64,000 nt of DNA. It comes from Linnemannia schmuckeri. Its lineage: Eukaryota > Mortierellomycota > Mortierellomycetes > Mortierellales > Mortierellaceae. The stretch lies in NCBI GenBank assembly GCA_029449235.1, contig JANATG010000002.1:3100001-3164000 (forward strand), written 5' to 3'. The position numbers and the translations under genes were made by a program. Positions 1-10,663 of this stretch are shown in pieces (position 1 is the first letter of the stretch; each line of letters begins with the position of its first letter). The notes under the pieces are model-generated. The model had not been told where the DNA came from, made no database searches, and saw only the letters and a program-made list of their open reading frames with translations.

Positions 1-90
1 TATCTTGCAATTGCATCTCATTTCTCCTCACCACTCGCATTCACACATTTTTCACTCTCCCCCTCAAAAAACAAACCCAAAAATCTAACC

Positions 91-533
91 ATGTTGTTCG
101 TTTAGACCGCCATTGCCGTTTTCGCTGCAGGTAACAATGTTTTTTCTTTGGCATACGCCTCCCAGTTTTGTACTTGCAAGATATGCTACTGTGTTCAGAC
201 TCAATGGAAAAGTACTCATTAGTTCTGATACTTTTTGGTTTTCGCAAAATCTCTCCGTTCCTGATGTATATAGCCACCCTTGCATCGGCTTGCCCTCATC
301 GCATGTTCGGAACAGAGATGTACTACGGCACTTTTGAGCCCTGCGATCGTCCCCAAGGTCAGTGTTGCCCAGGCCTAGTCTGCGACCTCGACAGGTACGA
401 ATGCCAGGCATCTCTGCGCGCTCATAAGAAAACATTCTTCAAGTCCAACGACATGTGCTATGGACCTGGCTACCCTTGCGGTAGTTGGTCCGAGTGTTGC
501 TCGGAGGGATGCTACGTGGGCACTTGCCTGTAG
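91..533 (+). CDS. Small secreted knottin-like cysteine-rich protein; stop codon in signal-peptide exon
   Basis: Best model: exon 1 91-130, GT-AG intron 131-273, exon 2 274-533. Joined across the intron, the N-terminus reads as a signal peptide ending in an alanine-rich cleavage region just before the first cysteine. However, codon 5 of exon 1 (103-105) is TAG. The mature part carries 12 cysteines in two modules: C-x16-C-x6-CC-x4-C-x6-C, then C-x6-C-x5-CC-x3-C-x4-C. The second is the textbook inhibitor-cystine-knot spacing. Such small secreted proteins can be effectors, inhibitors or antimicrobial peptides; the sequence does not say which. Alternative: if the intron is retained, ATGs at 186 or 204 open a frame into the same cysteine domain with a hydrophobic N-terminus. 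So this is a recent nonsense allele, a base error, or a gene expressed from an unspliced transcript. The cysteine domain itself is undamaged. An AATAAA lies at 681. Confidence 0.6.
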
Positions 534-2415
534 ACATATTCCCCCTCCCCCCATTCTGGATCTTTTGAAATGAACCGAGCATGGATATTCCTGTAAATGC
601 TTCTTTGTTCTTGTTCTGTGGAAACAGACTTGTTCAGAGAGGCATTTATTGCATATAAGCAAGTGAGGTGAATCACATCCAATAAAAAAGTTTCTCGCAC
701 TCGTAGCCTCAGAAAAAAACAATAATCTATGAAATCGAGAAGGCTTTAGTTCTTTCGCACGCAAACATGACATTACCATCTATACGCGTTTCTTTCTGCC
801 AAAACCCGAAAGGGCAATAACAAAAACAAAAGGATAGATCTTGCATTCAAGCTTGTGGTCGGCTTTCTAACATCATTCGCACTATGAGATATTGTGACCC
901 TATCAATCGTACTCTGCACACAGCCCCCCATCCTCCGCACCGCTGGTTTCTATATGTGTATGTATGGAGCTGAGAGAACCTTATCCTTAAAGAAACGGTC
1001 AGCATATAAAGGCAGCTTATATCCCGTGTTTCTGCATTCCCCTTTCCTTTTGCATCCTTTTCATGTACAGTGAAAAAAGTGTTTTCTATGTGCTTTGATG
1101 ATGGTTGTCCCAAAAGGTTGTGAAGACGATTAGTGGATCCTCAACATCGGACCTTTTACTTTGATCTGTAGTCCAACAAGACGAGAGTAAGAGTGGCTGA
1201 CTGAGAAGGAAAGGGGCGAGCGAACGAGTGGAGGAAGGGAGCGAGAGAGGGAGACTAGTGTTTGGGAACGACTATCTTAATAAAGGCGTGAGTTATGAAC
1301 TGAGGAACTATCGAAAATGCGCAACAAAAATGTTCAACTACAACCCAATTCTGGCCGATTTATTGAAATGCTCATTCATTACCTTTGCAATCAGCCTCAA
1401 GGCTCCTCTCTTCTACCCTCCTTCACCTTACCTCTACCTTCCTTTAACCTCCCCCGCTACCTTTCATCTCCTCTCACCACCTCCCCATTCTCTTCTACCT
1501 TTAAATACACAATCATATCCTTGACACCCCTCCCTGCAGTCGCCTCCTCTTTGGTTGAAGGATTACACAAAAGCCGTATTTTCTGAAGGCAAGACATAAG
1601 ATACATTGAAATCTCATACAGAACCCTCTGTTTTTCGAAGAACAAACTATATTTCGCTTATTTTATTTGCCCTGTATGAAATATTTGAAAACGACAAAGG
1701 AACAAACAAGGACTTCGTAGGGTCCTGAGATGGCTGGATAGTCGCAAGACATTTTTTTTGCGCCAGCAAAGGAGTCAAACACCTTTCGTTACTTTCTGTC
1801 AAATCAAAAAGCAAAAAAAGGAATGGACAATCCACAGACAACAATATCGCAGAGTCAATTGACACCTGGCATCTAGCAACGCTGGTCATGCCAGGATTAG
1901 ACCAATCGTCGGCAAATAAAAACTACCTCTATTCTACCGTACTCCTTACTCAGAGGTAGAGGGAGCAAGCTTTGTTTACAATAAGGTAAGAAAAAGCGAG
2001 GCTGTATGGTGCTATATGTATGTAAATTATAGATTTTAGGTCAATTGCTACACCTTTGTAGACATTCCAAAAAAATAATAATTGCAGAGCCTTACTCGGA
2101 TGTACGACCTTCATTTTATGAAATCCTTACCTGGGTGTGTTTATTCACTGTTTGTGTGCGCCTTACGCTGGTGTATACACATTATTTCTACGGTAGACTT
2201 TCACTTCTATACACTTGTAAGATTTTCCTTTTTGTCTCAATTCCGCATCACCCTCGCCGTCCATCTTCGTTCTCGCCTTCGTAATCGTGACACGTTTAAT
2301 AATTTTTTTTTCTCTTTTTTCCCTTTGCCTTTATCACACGCACTCTTCTTTCTCACTAAATACTCGCCAACTCACGTCGCATCACTTATCGCACCAGGCT
2401 TCTTATTTTTCTCTC
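534..2415. other. Intergenic region, no gene seen
   Basis: It holds the 3' UTR of the knottin-like gene and the presumed promoter and 5' leader of the channel gene. A pyrimidine-rich stretch at about 1390-1515 and another at about 2290-2400, next to the start codon at 2416, are the only conspicuous structures. Reading frames here are short and have no recognisable protein character. Confidence 0.6.
681..686 (+). terminator. Candidate polyadenylation signal AATAAA of the knottin-like gene
   Basis: A canonical AATAAA hexamer lies about 150 nt past the stop at 533. Position is typical for a 3' UTR; cleavage site not determinable. Confidence 0.4.
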
Positions 2416-2784
2416 ATGACCGACGGAATTCTCAATGGCGCAACAGGTCCGCCTTCCGAATCAGGAGAAACTCAGGATACTAATTTCATTGTCGACATCC
2501 CTCTCACTGCGCTAAGGAACCATTCTTCAGCACCTAGGCAAACTGAGGAGACGGAGTCGAGTGCCTCTCATTTAATGCTTGAACCCACTCAGCGCCCAGA
2601 ATGGTGGGCAAAACAGGAGATGCATGGTAAGTGTTCTTGTGTACTCAAGTGAGCAGATGTTGTGATGAGTTCCGCTTACTGTATGGCGTGGTACAAACAA
2701 GGGGAGAAAGGGGACAAGATAGAACGCACTAAATCCATGTGTGTAGTATGTACTTATGTGTATGTGTGTGACACAAGGGGGCGG

Positions 2785-2821
<37 letters not shown>

Positions 2822-5800
2822 AAGAATCAAGTTGAGAAGAGACGGGGTCGTCCTGATTCCATCTCCATCCAGTCTCTAACAAACTAACAAACAAGAGAAA
2901 AATTGGCTGAGCATAAACATTGAAACAGACGGGGTCAGTTCACTTCGGTATGTGAGAATGGGTTGCCTGGTCCGTGGTACTTGATAGAGATTTGTATGCT
3001 CGCTGACTTTTTTCTCTTTCTTCCTCTCTATGTTCCTTCTCAAAAGTACATCGATGGTTCTTCGCGGACAGAGAGGCAGGATCCTCTTCGGTCATTCAAC
3101 ACCTTCAACTCGTTTATGAGTAAGTGAGACGAAAGGGTTGATTTTCAATCGTTCTTTGTGTTACAAAAAATTAAGTTTTTTGTGTCACCAGAGAACTGAC
3201 ATTCCTGTGCTCACTTTCTTCCAGGAACCAAGGACCTGTCATCATTAATGTCGTTTCCAGCGTAAACACATTATTCATCGAGGTAAATAGACGAACTACC
3301 TGTGAACATTTTTTTCTGAGATGGGTTGGTAATGGACAAAAAGTGGATATCGAACGCTAACTTTATTTCTCTTCTTCTGTAGTGGCAAATCCCACTTGAC
3401 AATCTCCTCCCAGGGTCCTTCGAGCTGGTTCTCGGAATCTCGTCGCAGGATCTGGATCTAGATGTTGTCGACTCAATAACCTTCGATTATGTATATGGGA
3501 CAAATCATACCCCCAGTCACCCCAGCGAGGTAACATAAGAAATGCTAATTTCTGGAGAGTCTATTTTGTGTGTGTTCCTTGGAATGCAAACGAACCAACA
3601 AGGGCTCATTTTTTTTTTCAGGTGATTCCGAATACAACTCTATGCAACTTCTTTGCAGCATCCACAACTGAAGACAACATTCTACGGTGGAAGATGTACG
3701 AACAGATCAAGGTCGAGTCAGAAGCACAAGGGACGATCCGTATCAGCATGACCATCGAGACCTGGAAGGGCGTATCATCGGACCTCGGGGCCATTGGATT
3801 ACATTTTATGGAGTTGCATCGAACTTCAAAAGAGGTGTTCGGGAACGGTATGTTCGTGCCTTTAACGTAGGGGGATCAAATAAGCGATGATACAGGACTA
3901 CTCTGCAGAATGCTAACCTAGGCTTGTTTTATCTTGTTAGATCCAAGCTATAGAAAGCATTTTCCGTTCACTTGGTTCATCGATGTCAATGTCGCGGCCG
4001 ACAATCCTTCCAATGGCGCCACCAAGGAAATCATCTCCTACCATTTCTCCGGCGATGATACTTATGTCGTCTTGCTAACACGTTCCACTGCAGGGCAGCA
4101 TTTGGGAGTCTATAGCATCGATCAGAATCGTCCTTCTTCGCCACCCGTAGCAACTTGGGTTCTTTCACCATTCACAACCACAGTGTTCGACATTTCCGTC
4201 TCTTGGAACGCATCTCAGATCGTGGCACTGGACCTCAATGACCATAACTTCTCCGCTATTTATGTTCGCCCGCATAGCAAATACGAGGTCGAAGACTTTA
4301 CCACTACTCCTACAGGGCTTTCAGAGGAGCATTATATTGCTGGCGAACTCCACCGAGACCTCCGACACTATGGCGGCACAGGCACGTTCTATATTTCGGG
4401 AAGTCTGGGCAGGATCCTCAAGAACGAACGCTTTATTACTTTTGACGGGATGACTTTGGTCAGATACTCTGTTTGTGAAAGGTGGGAGGAAGTAGGGAGG
4501 ATGACGATTGGTGGGCCTAAGGACTCGATCGACCTCTACCCATACTGGAAGGAGTATATGCGAGGAGACTATTTGGTGTTGCTGAACAGAGAGAGAGCTT
4601 ACGTATCGATATGGAATCTTAGGAAGAAGTGCTCGGTAACTGCAATGGACATACCGACCACAACATCTGATAACCCGTACATCGCCGCTTATCTGTCGGA
4701 GTACGGAGGACTTTTTGTGATGGCTACAAGACGGCGTGTTGACGTTTACCTCACCGATACTTGGACTCGACTTGGATCATGGACACCTCCAACCGCCGAA
4801 CAGAACGACATAACCAATGTTTACTGCCTAGGCGAGAGTGGTTACATCACAGTCGACACTTCTTCGGGTTCCCGGCACACCATTCATTCTGAAGGATATA
4901 TTGTCGACATCAACACCATGATTACAGTGAATCACATCCATACTAGGAACCTTCACCCACACTCACTTTTCACCCTCGACTCAGCCGATCGCTCAACACC
5001 CATATTTTTGTATCAGACCCAGACGATATTGGGGGCTATTCGGTATACTGACCGTGTGGTGCGGTCACTCTCCAAGGCGGCGACATTGTGTAGCGACGAA
5101 TGCACTTCAACCCAATTTGCCCAACCACCCTCACCACCTGTTTTTCAAGCCGAAGTTGTAGAAGGAACAGTCGGACCCTGGGACAGACAGAAGACGCTGC
5201 GGTTCATCTCCATTACAACAAGGACTGCCGCTGATGTTCTGGGGGAAGGCATGCTTGTACCGCTCCCCAAAGGATCCGAGTTGCTGAGTTTGAGGTGGAT
5301 ATTGATTGGTGAGCACTATTTTTTGATCATGGCTATGAGCGCCTTAGTGCTTGTATGGAGGATTCCAGCGACACTGGATGGGGACTACGAACTGCTTTTG
5401 GGGAAAGGATGTACAGTCGATGCCAACTGGAGTGTTTGTCAGCATCAACAGTTTCATCAATATGACAGGTCCACCAACATTGTCACAAAAAAAAACTTAC
5501 TAGACCCACGGATATACGACCTTGGCACCTTCCTGGATGGCGTCGCTCAGCTATCAAGGATATTCAAAGATGCCGACGACAAGTCAAAGCAGGCCATTAC
5601 TCGATACATCAAGCGACACATCAACCATAACCTGGATCCAAAGGACAACTCAGCAACCGTGCTCATGCACCTATGCTCTTCATGGACACCCGAGTCTCAC
5701 GAAAACATATTGTCTTTCATTCACGCACTCTTTGGATCACCAGCCTTCCGCTGGATACCAACTGCTGGCATGAACCGAGAGACCAACCCCATCTCGATCC

Positions 5801-8168
5801 TTCTTGGTCATCTAGATACCAGTGTTGTGGTTGTTGATATTGTTGAGATCATGACTGGCTACTGTGTCCACCAAGCCAAAGCCGACAGCGATATTCGTTT
5901 TCTTGTTCCAGTCTTTCTTTCTCTGCGGGTCGCTGTCAAATCCAAGTACATTACCTCCGGCCTCCTGTCAAAGGCGATGCGGACCTTTGCCTACTTTCCT
6001 GCCCGCGACTACCGTTTCGCGATGGACCATCACGCATTTGCGTTGCGTATCTTCAAGTCACGCGGACGGAAAAAGATGTTGCACGAACGAAAACATCCTA
6101 CTCTATATTTGACATCCAAGAACGTTCACAAAACGAACAATGAGAGACTGACACCTCATCTCTACGTTGCGTCTTTTGACATGCTTTGGGTCATCGAGGA
6201 GATACCATTTCCAAAGCAAAAGCCTCTTGCTATTCTCCTTCGCATCCTTCTCCTCGTCACTCTTACAAGGAGGAAGAGATATGTCTGCCATCCTTTCAGC
6301 TTACAAGATTTGGACAATCCCGCATTAGCTGCCTTGATCCGGTTCAAATGGTGGGTGCTCTCAGATCTTGACTGAGCTCACCTTCGTTTGCGTTTGATTC
6401 AATCCACTCTTCCCTAACTTGTATTTAAACTCATATAGGACACAATTCGGATATGTCTACTGGATTTACAGGATCGTTTTCTATAGTTACATTGCCTGGT
6501 TCTATGTAATCCTCATTCTCAGCAACTTACTTTCCGACAAGGAGAACGAGCCAGTAGAAAATATCTATAACATCAATGTAATCTTGTCATGGTTGTTTGC
6601 TGTGGGGTCTGCACGCGACCTGGTGGTATTGACGTGCCTCAAAATGAAACCCCGAGAGTAAGTGTCAATGTGGTCAAAGAAGCACGACAACATACTCGCC
6701 CATTTTGCTTCTAGTGCTGATTGGACGGAGACACCAATTACATGTACTGATGTTTTTTTTTCTTTCTCAGTTTTGTGTACAAGATTGTTGAGATCCTCGT
6801 CGCTTTTGTGCCCTCAATTGCACTGATGGCTATCGCTTTATCGTTTGACTTGGACGTGTATTATTTCGTCACGGCTCTTTCAATTCTTATCCTTCTTTTG
6901 CAATTGGTAAGTAAAAGCAAGGTTATTCTAATTAAACGAGCGTTCAGTGTCTACTAAGAGTGTCAATTAGTTTATTTTCCCCCTCCTAACGACATCGATT
7001 TTTCAGCTTTTCGAGTTTCGCGTGATGAAGACTGTTGGTAGCTTCTTGTCGGTCTTGTGGCGCGCGCTTCGGTCAGTTAAGATACTACTCGCAGTCTTTG
7101 CCTACATTATCTGCGCGTATGGAGTTGTCTTCTACTATTTGCAATATCTGGCCTGTGAAGATGACAAGTGTCCTAAAATACCAGATGACGACTCGGCTGC
7201 CTTTGTGAGCATTACCATGACGTACTTTATGACTGTAAGTAATGTCCTATCCGACTTTTTTTGCAGAAGAGAAAAACATCCCAAACGTGCTCTGGTGCTT
7301 TCTCAATTGCTAACCAGTTTTTTTACGTAGGGAGGAATGTATGGTCTGGTCGACGACAAAATCAAGACAGGAAACTGGATTTTACATGTTATCATGGTCA
7401 CTTTTTTGTTTATTGTGACAATCATGCTCAACATCCTGTTCGGTAAGTGACCGAAAACACGTAGAAAGAAAACAATTCTTGCATTTGTGTGACGATTGCT
7501 TTCGACTAACTTTTTTTTTTCCTTGTTCACTTTTTTGGGGGGGGCGTTAATAAATGACAGGCATGGTGAACCACGCTTTTGGTAACCACGATCGCACTTC
7601 GGAGCTAGAGTGGATGGAAGACAGGATGGTCTTTGTGATGAGAGCAGAGAACTTGTTCCGATGGATACCTTGTAAGTGTTCAGACTAAATGAAGCACACA
7701 TTCTTAGCCCCCATGTTCGGTCGTGTCGCATCATACATTTTTTTGGTTCGCAGACTCACGGCATTCTTTGTTTTTGTTCTCTTTGTAGATATTCGAAACA
7801 ATAGTTCCTGGTTTCCAGAAAAAATCTACTACACGGCAACTCCTCAGGAGGTGCGCGATTACAGGCTGGAATCACAGCGACTAGCCAAGAATGCTGCTGT
7901 TGCTGCTCTCCCGCTTGAGGACGACACACAAGATAAAACGATAGTGTTGAATGAGCCAGCCGAACACGCGACTACTACCGAGCAACGAGCACCGGAGAAG
8001 CGTCAAGTTTGGATCGATCAGTTAAGGGAGGACATGAGGACTGAGTTCAAGGAAGAATTGAGAGAGCAACTGGAGGCGCAGAAGAAACAGTTGGATGATC
8101 AGATGGAGAAGCTACAGGCACAATTAAGTGAGATCATGGCTGTTTTGAAAGCAGGATCTGCGAAGTGA
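2416..8168 (+). CDS. TRP-like cation channel with large soluble N-terminus and C-terminal coiled coil
   Basis: Twelve exons: 2416-2626, 3047-3119, 3225-3282, 3383-3529, 3622-3847, 3941-6350, 6439-6657, 6771-6906, 7007-7234, 7331-7442, 7561-7671, 7789-8168, giving 1436 aa. All junctions are GT-AG and in phase. Residues 1-70 are polar. About 71-240 look like a beta-sandwich. About 240-650 show repeated beta-strand and WD-like pieces (e.g. VLVWRIP), a possible propeller. A helical part follows. The membrane part has a pre-S1 helix (NPALAALIRFKWTQFG), S1 near 1047-1073, S2 near 1088-1108, S3 near 1116-1137, S4 near 1144-1168, S5 near 1185-1207, a pore loop (ITMTYFMTGGMYG) and S6 near 1252-1276. 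The pre-S1 motif and S6 (TIMLNILFGMVNHAF) resemble TRPV/TRPA channels. Ankyrin repeats are not evident. The last ~55 residues are a charged coiled coil that could drive tetramerisation. It likely conducts cations in the plasma or vacuolar membrane; ligand unknown. Confidence 0.85.
2627..3046 (+). other. Intron 1 of channel gene with A31 tract
   Basis: At 420 nt this intron is four to five times longer than the other introns of the gene. It contains an uninterrupted run of 31 A at 2790-2820. Donor GTAAGT and acceptor AAAAG are recognisable, and the junction joins phase 1 to phase 1. Confidence 0.7.
2790..2820. repeat. Homopolymer A31 in channel intron 1
   Basis: Uninterrupted run of A inside the longest intron of the channel gene. 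Confidence 0.9.
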
Positions 8169-8851
8169 ATAAATACTCTAGACGATTTTTTTCAAGGCCA
8201 GAAAAGAAGTGCTCTGTAATATTGCATTTGCTTCCCACCAGAATTCGAGTTGCAAAAGGAGTGAAAGAGTGGTTGTTACCTCTAATTATCCCCTCAACAA
8301 TTACCGTCTTGCTCTTCGTTCGAAAATAATTCTGTTCTGTCAGGGGACACAAGGCGTAGCTCGACAGGGCATCAAATCAAGGTCAGGGCGGAGGGTTTGG
8401 TACCTGACAGATGATCGGTTTTTTTTTTGTTGATCGTCAATATTCTTTTGGGTGAAGGAGGGGACATGCTTGTTGTGGTCAATCAAGGAGAAAGAAATGA
8501 GGGATGCCGAAAAGTGAAAAAGGGGAAAGAAAGAAGGAAATCGAGGGGTAACAAGAGAAAGTAGGAACAACAGGAAAGTACAAGGATCAAAGACGGTGCA
8601 CCACTCGGAACGAAAGGATCAAAGACCAAGGACGTAGAAGGGTCAAAAACGCGACAGTCCACGAAGAGAACGGAGGTCTAAAGAGGTCAATCAACGGATG
8701 GGTTGAACGCCTTTCTCCCTTTCTGATTCTTGAGGGTACTTGCCGCAAGTGCTCATTGTGAGTGAATCTACGTTCAAAGAGGCTGTATGACCGCTTTTGC
8801 AACAATCCAACACCTGGCCTTACGATCACGACACCCTTTGTTTCCGCAACG
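8169..8851. other. Intergenic region between channel and secreted peptide
   Basis: AATAAA overlaps the channel stop region (8169-8174). From about 8440 to 8700 the + strand is purine-rich with recurring 'ggatcaaag'-like words. No reading frame here looks like a protein. The stretch ahead of 8852 should carry the promoter of the small secreted protein gene. Confidence 0.5.
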
Positions 8852-9226
8852 ATGATGTTTCCCTACCTCGCTCTCCTGGCCACCGCTACTATCGCCACTA
8901 CCATGCTTGCCACTCCACTCGCGAGCCGCCACCCTCGTATCATGGAACTCGAGGGCAAGATGATGAATGGCAACCGTCTCTCGGATGAAGAATCGCGCAA
9001 GCTCGGCAAGCTCCACTATGCTTCCTCGGTCCCCAGTACCAATCCTGCCTCCCCGCTCCTGGTCAAGCGTGACAGCTGCCCCAATTGTTCCAAGGATTAC
9101 CAGTATGCGCTGTTGAGCTGCAGCGACTTTTGCAAGAGCTGTGACAACTTGAAGTGTGGTGTCTGCGGCGGTTGGCTATGGCATACTTGCTATTGCTATT
9201 CGAATGAGGGCAATTGTGATGAGTAA
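8852..9226 (+). CDS. Small secreted cysteine-rich pre-pro-peptide with dibasic processing site
   Basis: Single exon, 124 aa. The first ~25 residues form a clear signal peptide (hydrophobic core LALLATATIATTMLATPLAS). A pro-region of about 50 residues follows and ends in LLVKR, a Lys-Arg site of the kind cut by Kex2 in the Golgi. The remaining ~50 residues carry ten cysteines, C-x2-C-x9-C-x3-C-x2-C-x4-C-x2-C-x7-C-x1-C-x6-C, enough for five disulfides. I chose the ATG at 8852 over the upstream open frame because the signal peptide begins exactly there; 8855 (second Met) is equally possible. I do not recognise the family. The layout (pre, pro, KR, disulfide-rich core) is that of secreted effectors, antimicrobial or signalling peptides. 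AATAAA at 9345 is a plausible polyA signal. Confidence 0.8.
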   Translation: MMFPYLALLATATIATTMLATPLASRHPRIMELEGKMMNGNRLSDEESRKLGKLHYASSVPSTNPASPLLVKRDSCPNCSKDYQYALLSCSDFCKSCDNLKCGVCGGWLWHTCYCYSNEGNCDE

Positions 9227-9344
9227 AGCACGCACACTCTCTCTCGCGTGATCACAGAGTGAAAATGGAGGTGGAAAGTGAGAAAATGAAGCAGAGAGAA
9301 GAGCAAAACAAAACTACATAAGTGCGCATGCACCATTGAAACAC

Positions 9345-9350
9345 AATAAA
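9345..9350 (+). terminator. Candidate polyadenylation signal AATAAA of the ten-cysteine peptide gene
   Basis: Canonical hexamer 119 nt past the stop codon at 9226. Confidence 0.4.
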
Positions 9351-10301
9351 AGAAATCCACACCAAGGTGCTTGCTGCATGTGCTCAATGTGAGTGACAGG
9401 GGACAAGACTGCAAGTGCGACTGGATTTGTTTGGTTCGAGACTCGATTCCTGTGTTAAACCACCATCGTGCATGTTTTGATGGCGCCTTCGTTTTTCTCC
9501 TTATCCTTCCTGGAGATCGAGTACAGGCACACAGAACAAACGGTTCGAGCATGCCTCGCCTCCCAACCCTGCGATCGCGCTGTCCTCCTACGCCTTTGGA
9601 TGGCTCGAAGATCAAGGAGATAGGGAAGGGCCTGGCACATCTGACAGGGAACAAAGGGACCACCATACCCAAGAAGGAGCAAGAAAAAGAGGATCTTTAA
9701 GTGTAAGTGGTTCGTTATTTGATATGTCACTATGTCTGTTCGTGATGGGAAGAAGAGTGGCGAGGTGTGTGTATGTGTTGTGTGCATGGGTATGGGAGTG
9801 CCAGTATGAAGAACGACCACACAAAAAAAGGTCAAGATGAGAAAAAGAAACGCAAGAAACATTATTGCTTGCTGTTGGTGGACTAAGGACCGAGGAACAT
9901 CCAGAGAAGGGGAAATGAGGTCAAAATTTTGGGTACGCATTTTTCGCATTGGGTACTGAGCCGAGATGGAGTAAACACAGGCGAGAGAACATATTCTGGT
10001 GCACCACTCCCATGGCAGAGAGAGAGGTTCAAGGGCACGCACTGGGATGCGAAAGGAGGGACAGAAAACGTAAAGACCGAGAGTTAGCACGATAACAGGA
10101 ACAAAGAGCAAGGAAGGTAAAGTGCCTGGGACATAAAGGACTAAGAACCATACTGTGCAAGTGATCACAGAGGATCAAGGAACACTTTCTTTCATTTATT
10201 CAGGATCTTTAAAAGGCCCATCCTTCGACAGGGAAAAGTAAACCGAACCAAACCTAAAACGTATGAGGGCGTTCAAATAGTTATTATGGGAAGTCGATCA
10301 T

Positions 10302-10337
10302 ATTGATACAATGGTAGGTCGATTACATTGTATCATT
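10302..10337. repeat. Inverted repeat (12-nt arms, 12-nt loop)
   Basis: The arms ATTGATACAATG and CATTGTATCATT pair at 11 of 12 positions, with a perfect 9-bp core (10305-10313 with 10326-10334). It lies about 330 bp downstream of the GCN2 stop on the minus strand. It could be a transcript hairpin or the remnant of a small inverted-repeat element. Confidence 0.6.
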
Positions 10338-10663
10338 GAAATCATGTAAATTGGTCCATACTGCTGTAAGGTCTGTTCGTGACAAAAAAGATACGTGGGC
10401 GTTCGAAAATGCAGATATCAGCGCGCTTTGCAGCGGCGTTAGTATATCATACATTGGCGCATACAAAATAAAAGGCTATTGATGATCAAAAATAACAAAT
10501 GCTTTTTGTGTTTATTCAAGCCGCCCATAACCTCTACAACCTCCTCCTTGATGTCCCTCTCTCTCCTACCATGCTTAACAAAGAAAAAAGGAAGAAAAAA
10601 AAATAAGCAAAAAAAAAAAAACAAAATACATACGCCAGTGCCTCCATGTCCTAGGCTGTCTCT

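Larger units (their letters stand above)
9227..10663. other. Intergenic region with diverged repeated words and a hairpin
   Basis: This 1.4 kb lies between the secreted peptide and the 3' end of GCN2. It contains blocks that look like worn copies of one another (around 9590-9705 and 10090-10210), an inverted repeat at 10302-10337, and A-rich sequence at 10576-10622. A long minus-strand open frame (9455-10168) starts only from GTG and looks non-coding. Confidence 0.5.

Noticed and set aside
9433..9442. tRNA-like B-box (GGTTCGAGAC)
   Set aside because: No matching A-box, acceptor stem or anticodon arm could be folded around it.
9455..10168. 237-codon open frame on the minus strand
   Set aside because: It opens with GTG, the first ATG is about 75 codons in, the sequence is hydrophobic and repeat-like with no domain, and it overlaps the 3' area of the secreted peptide gene.
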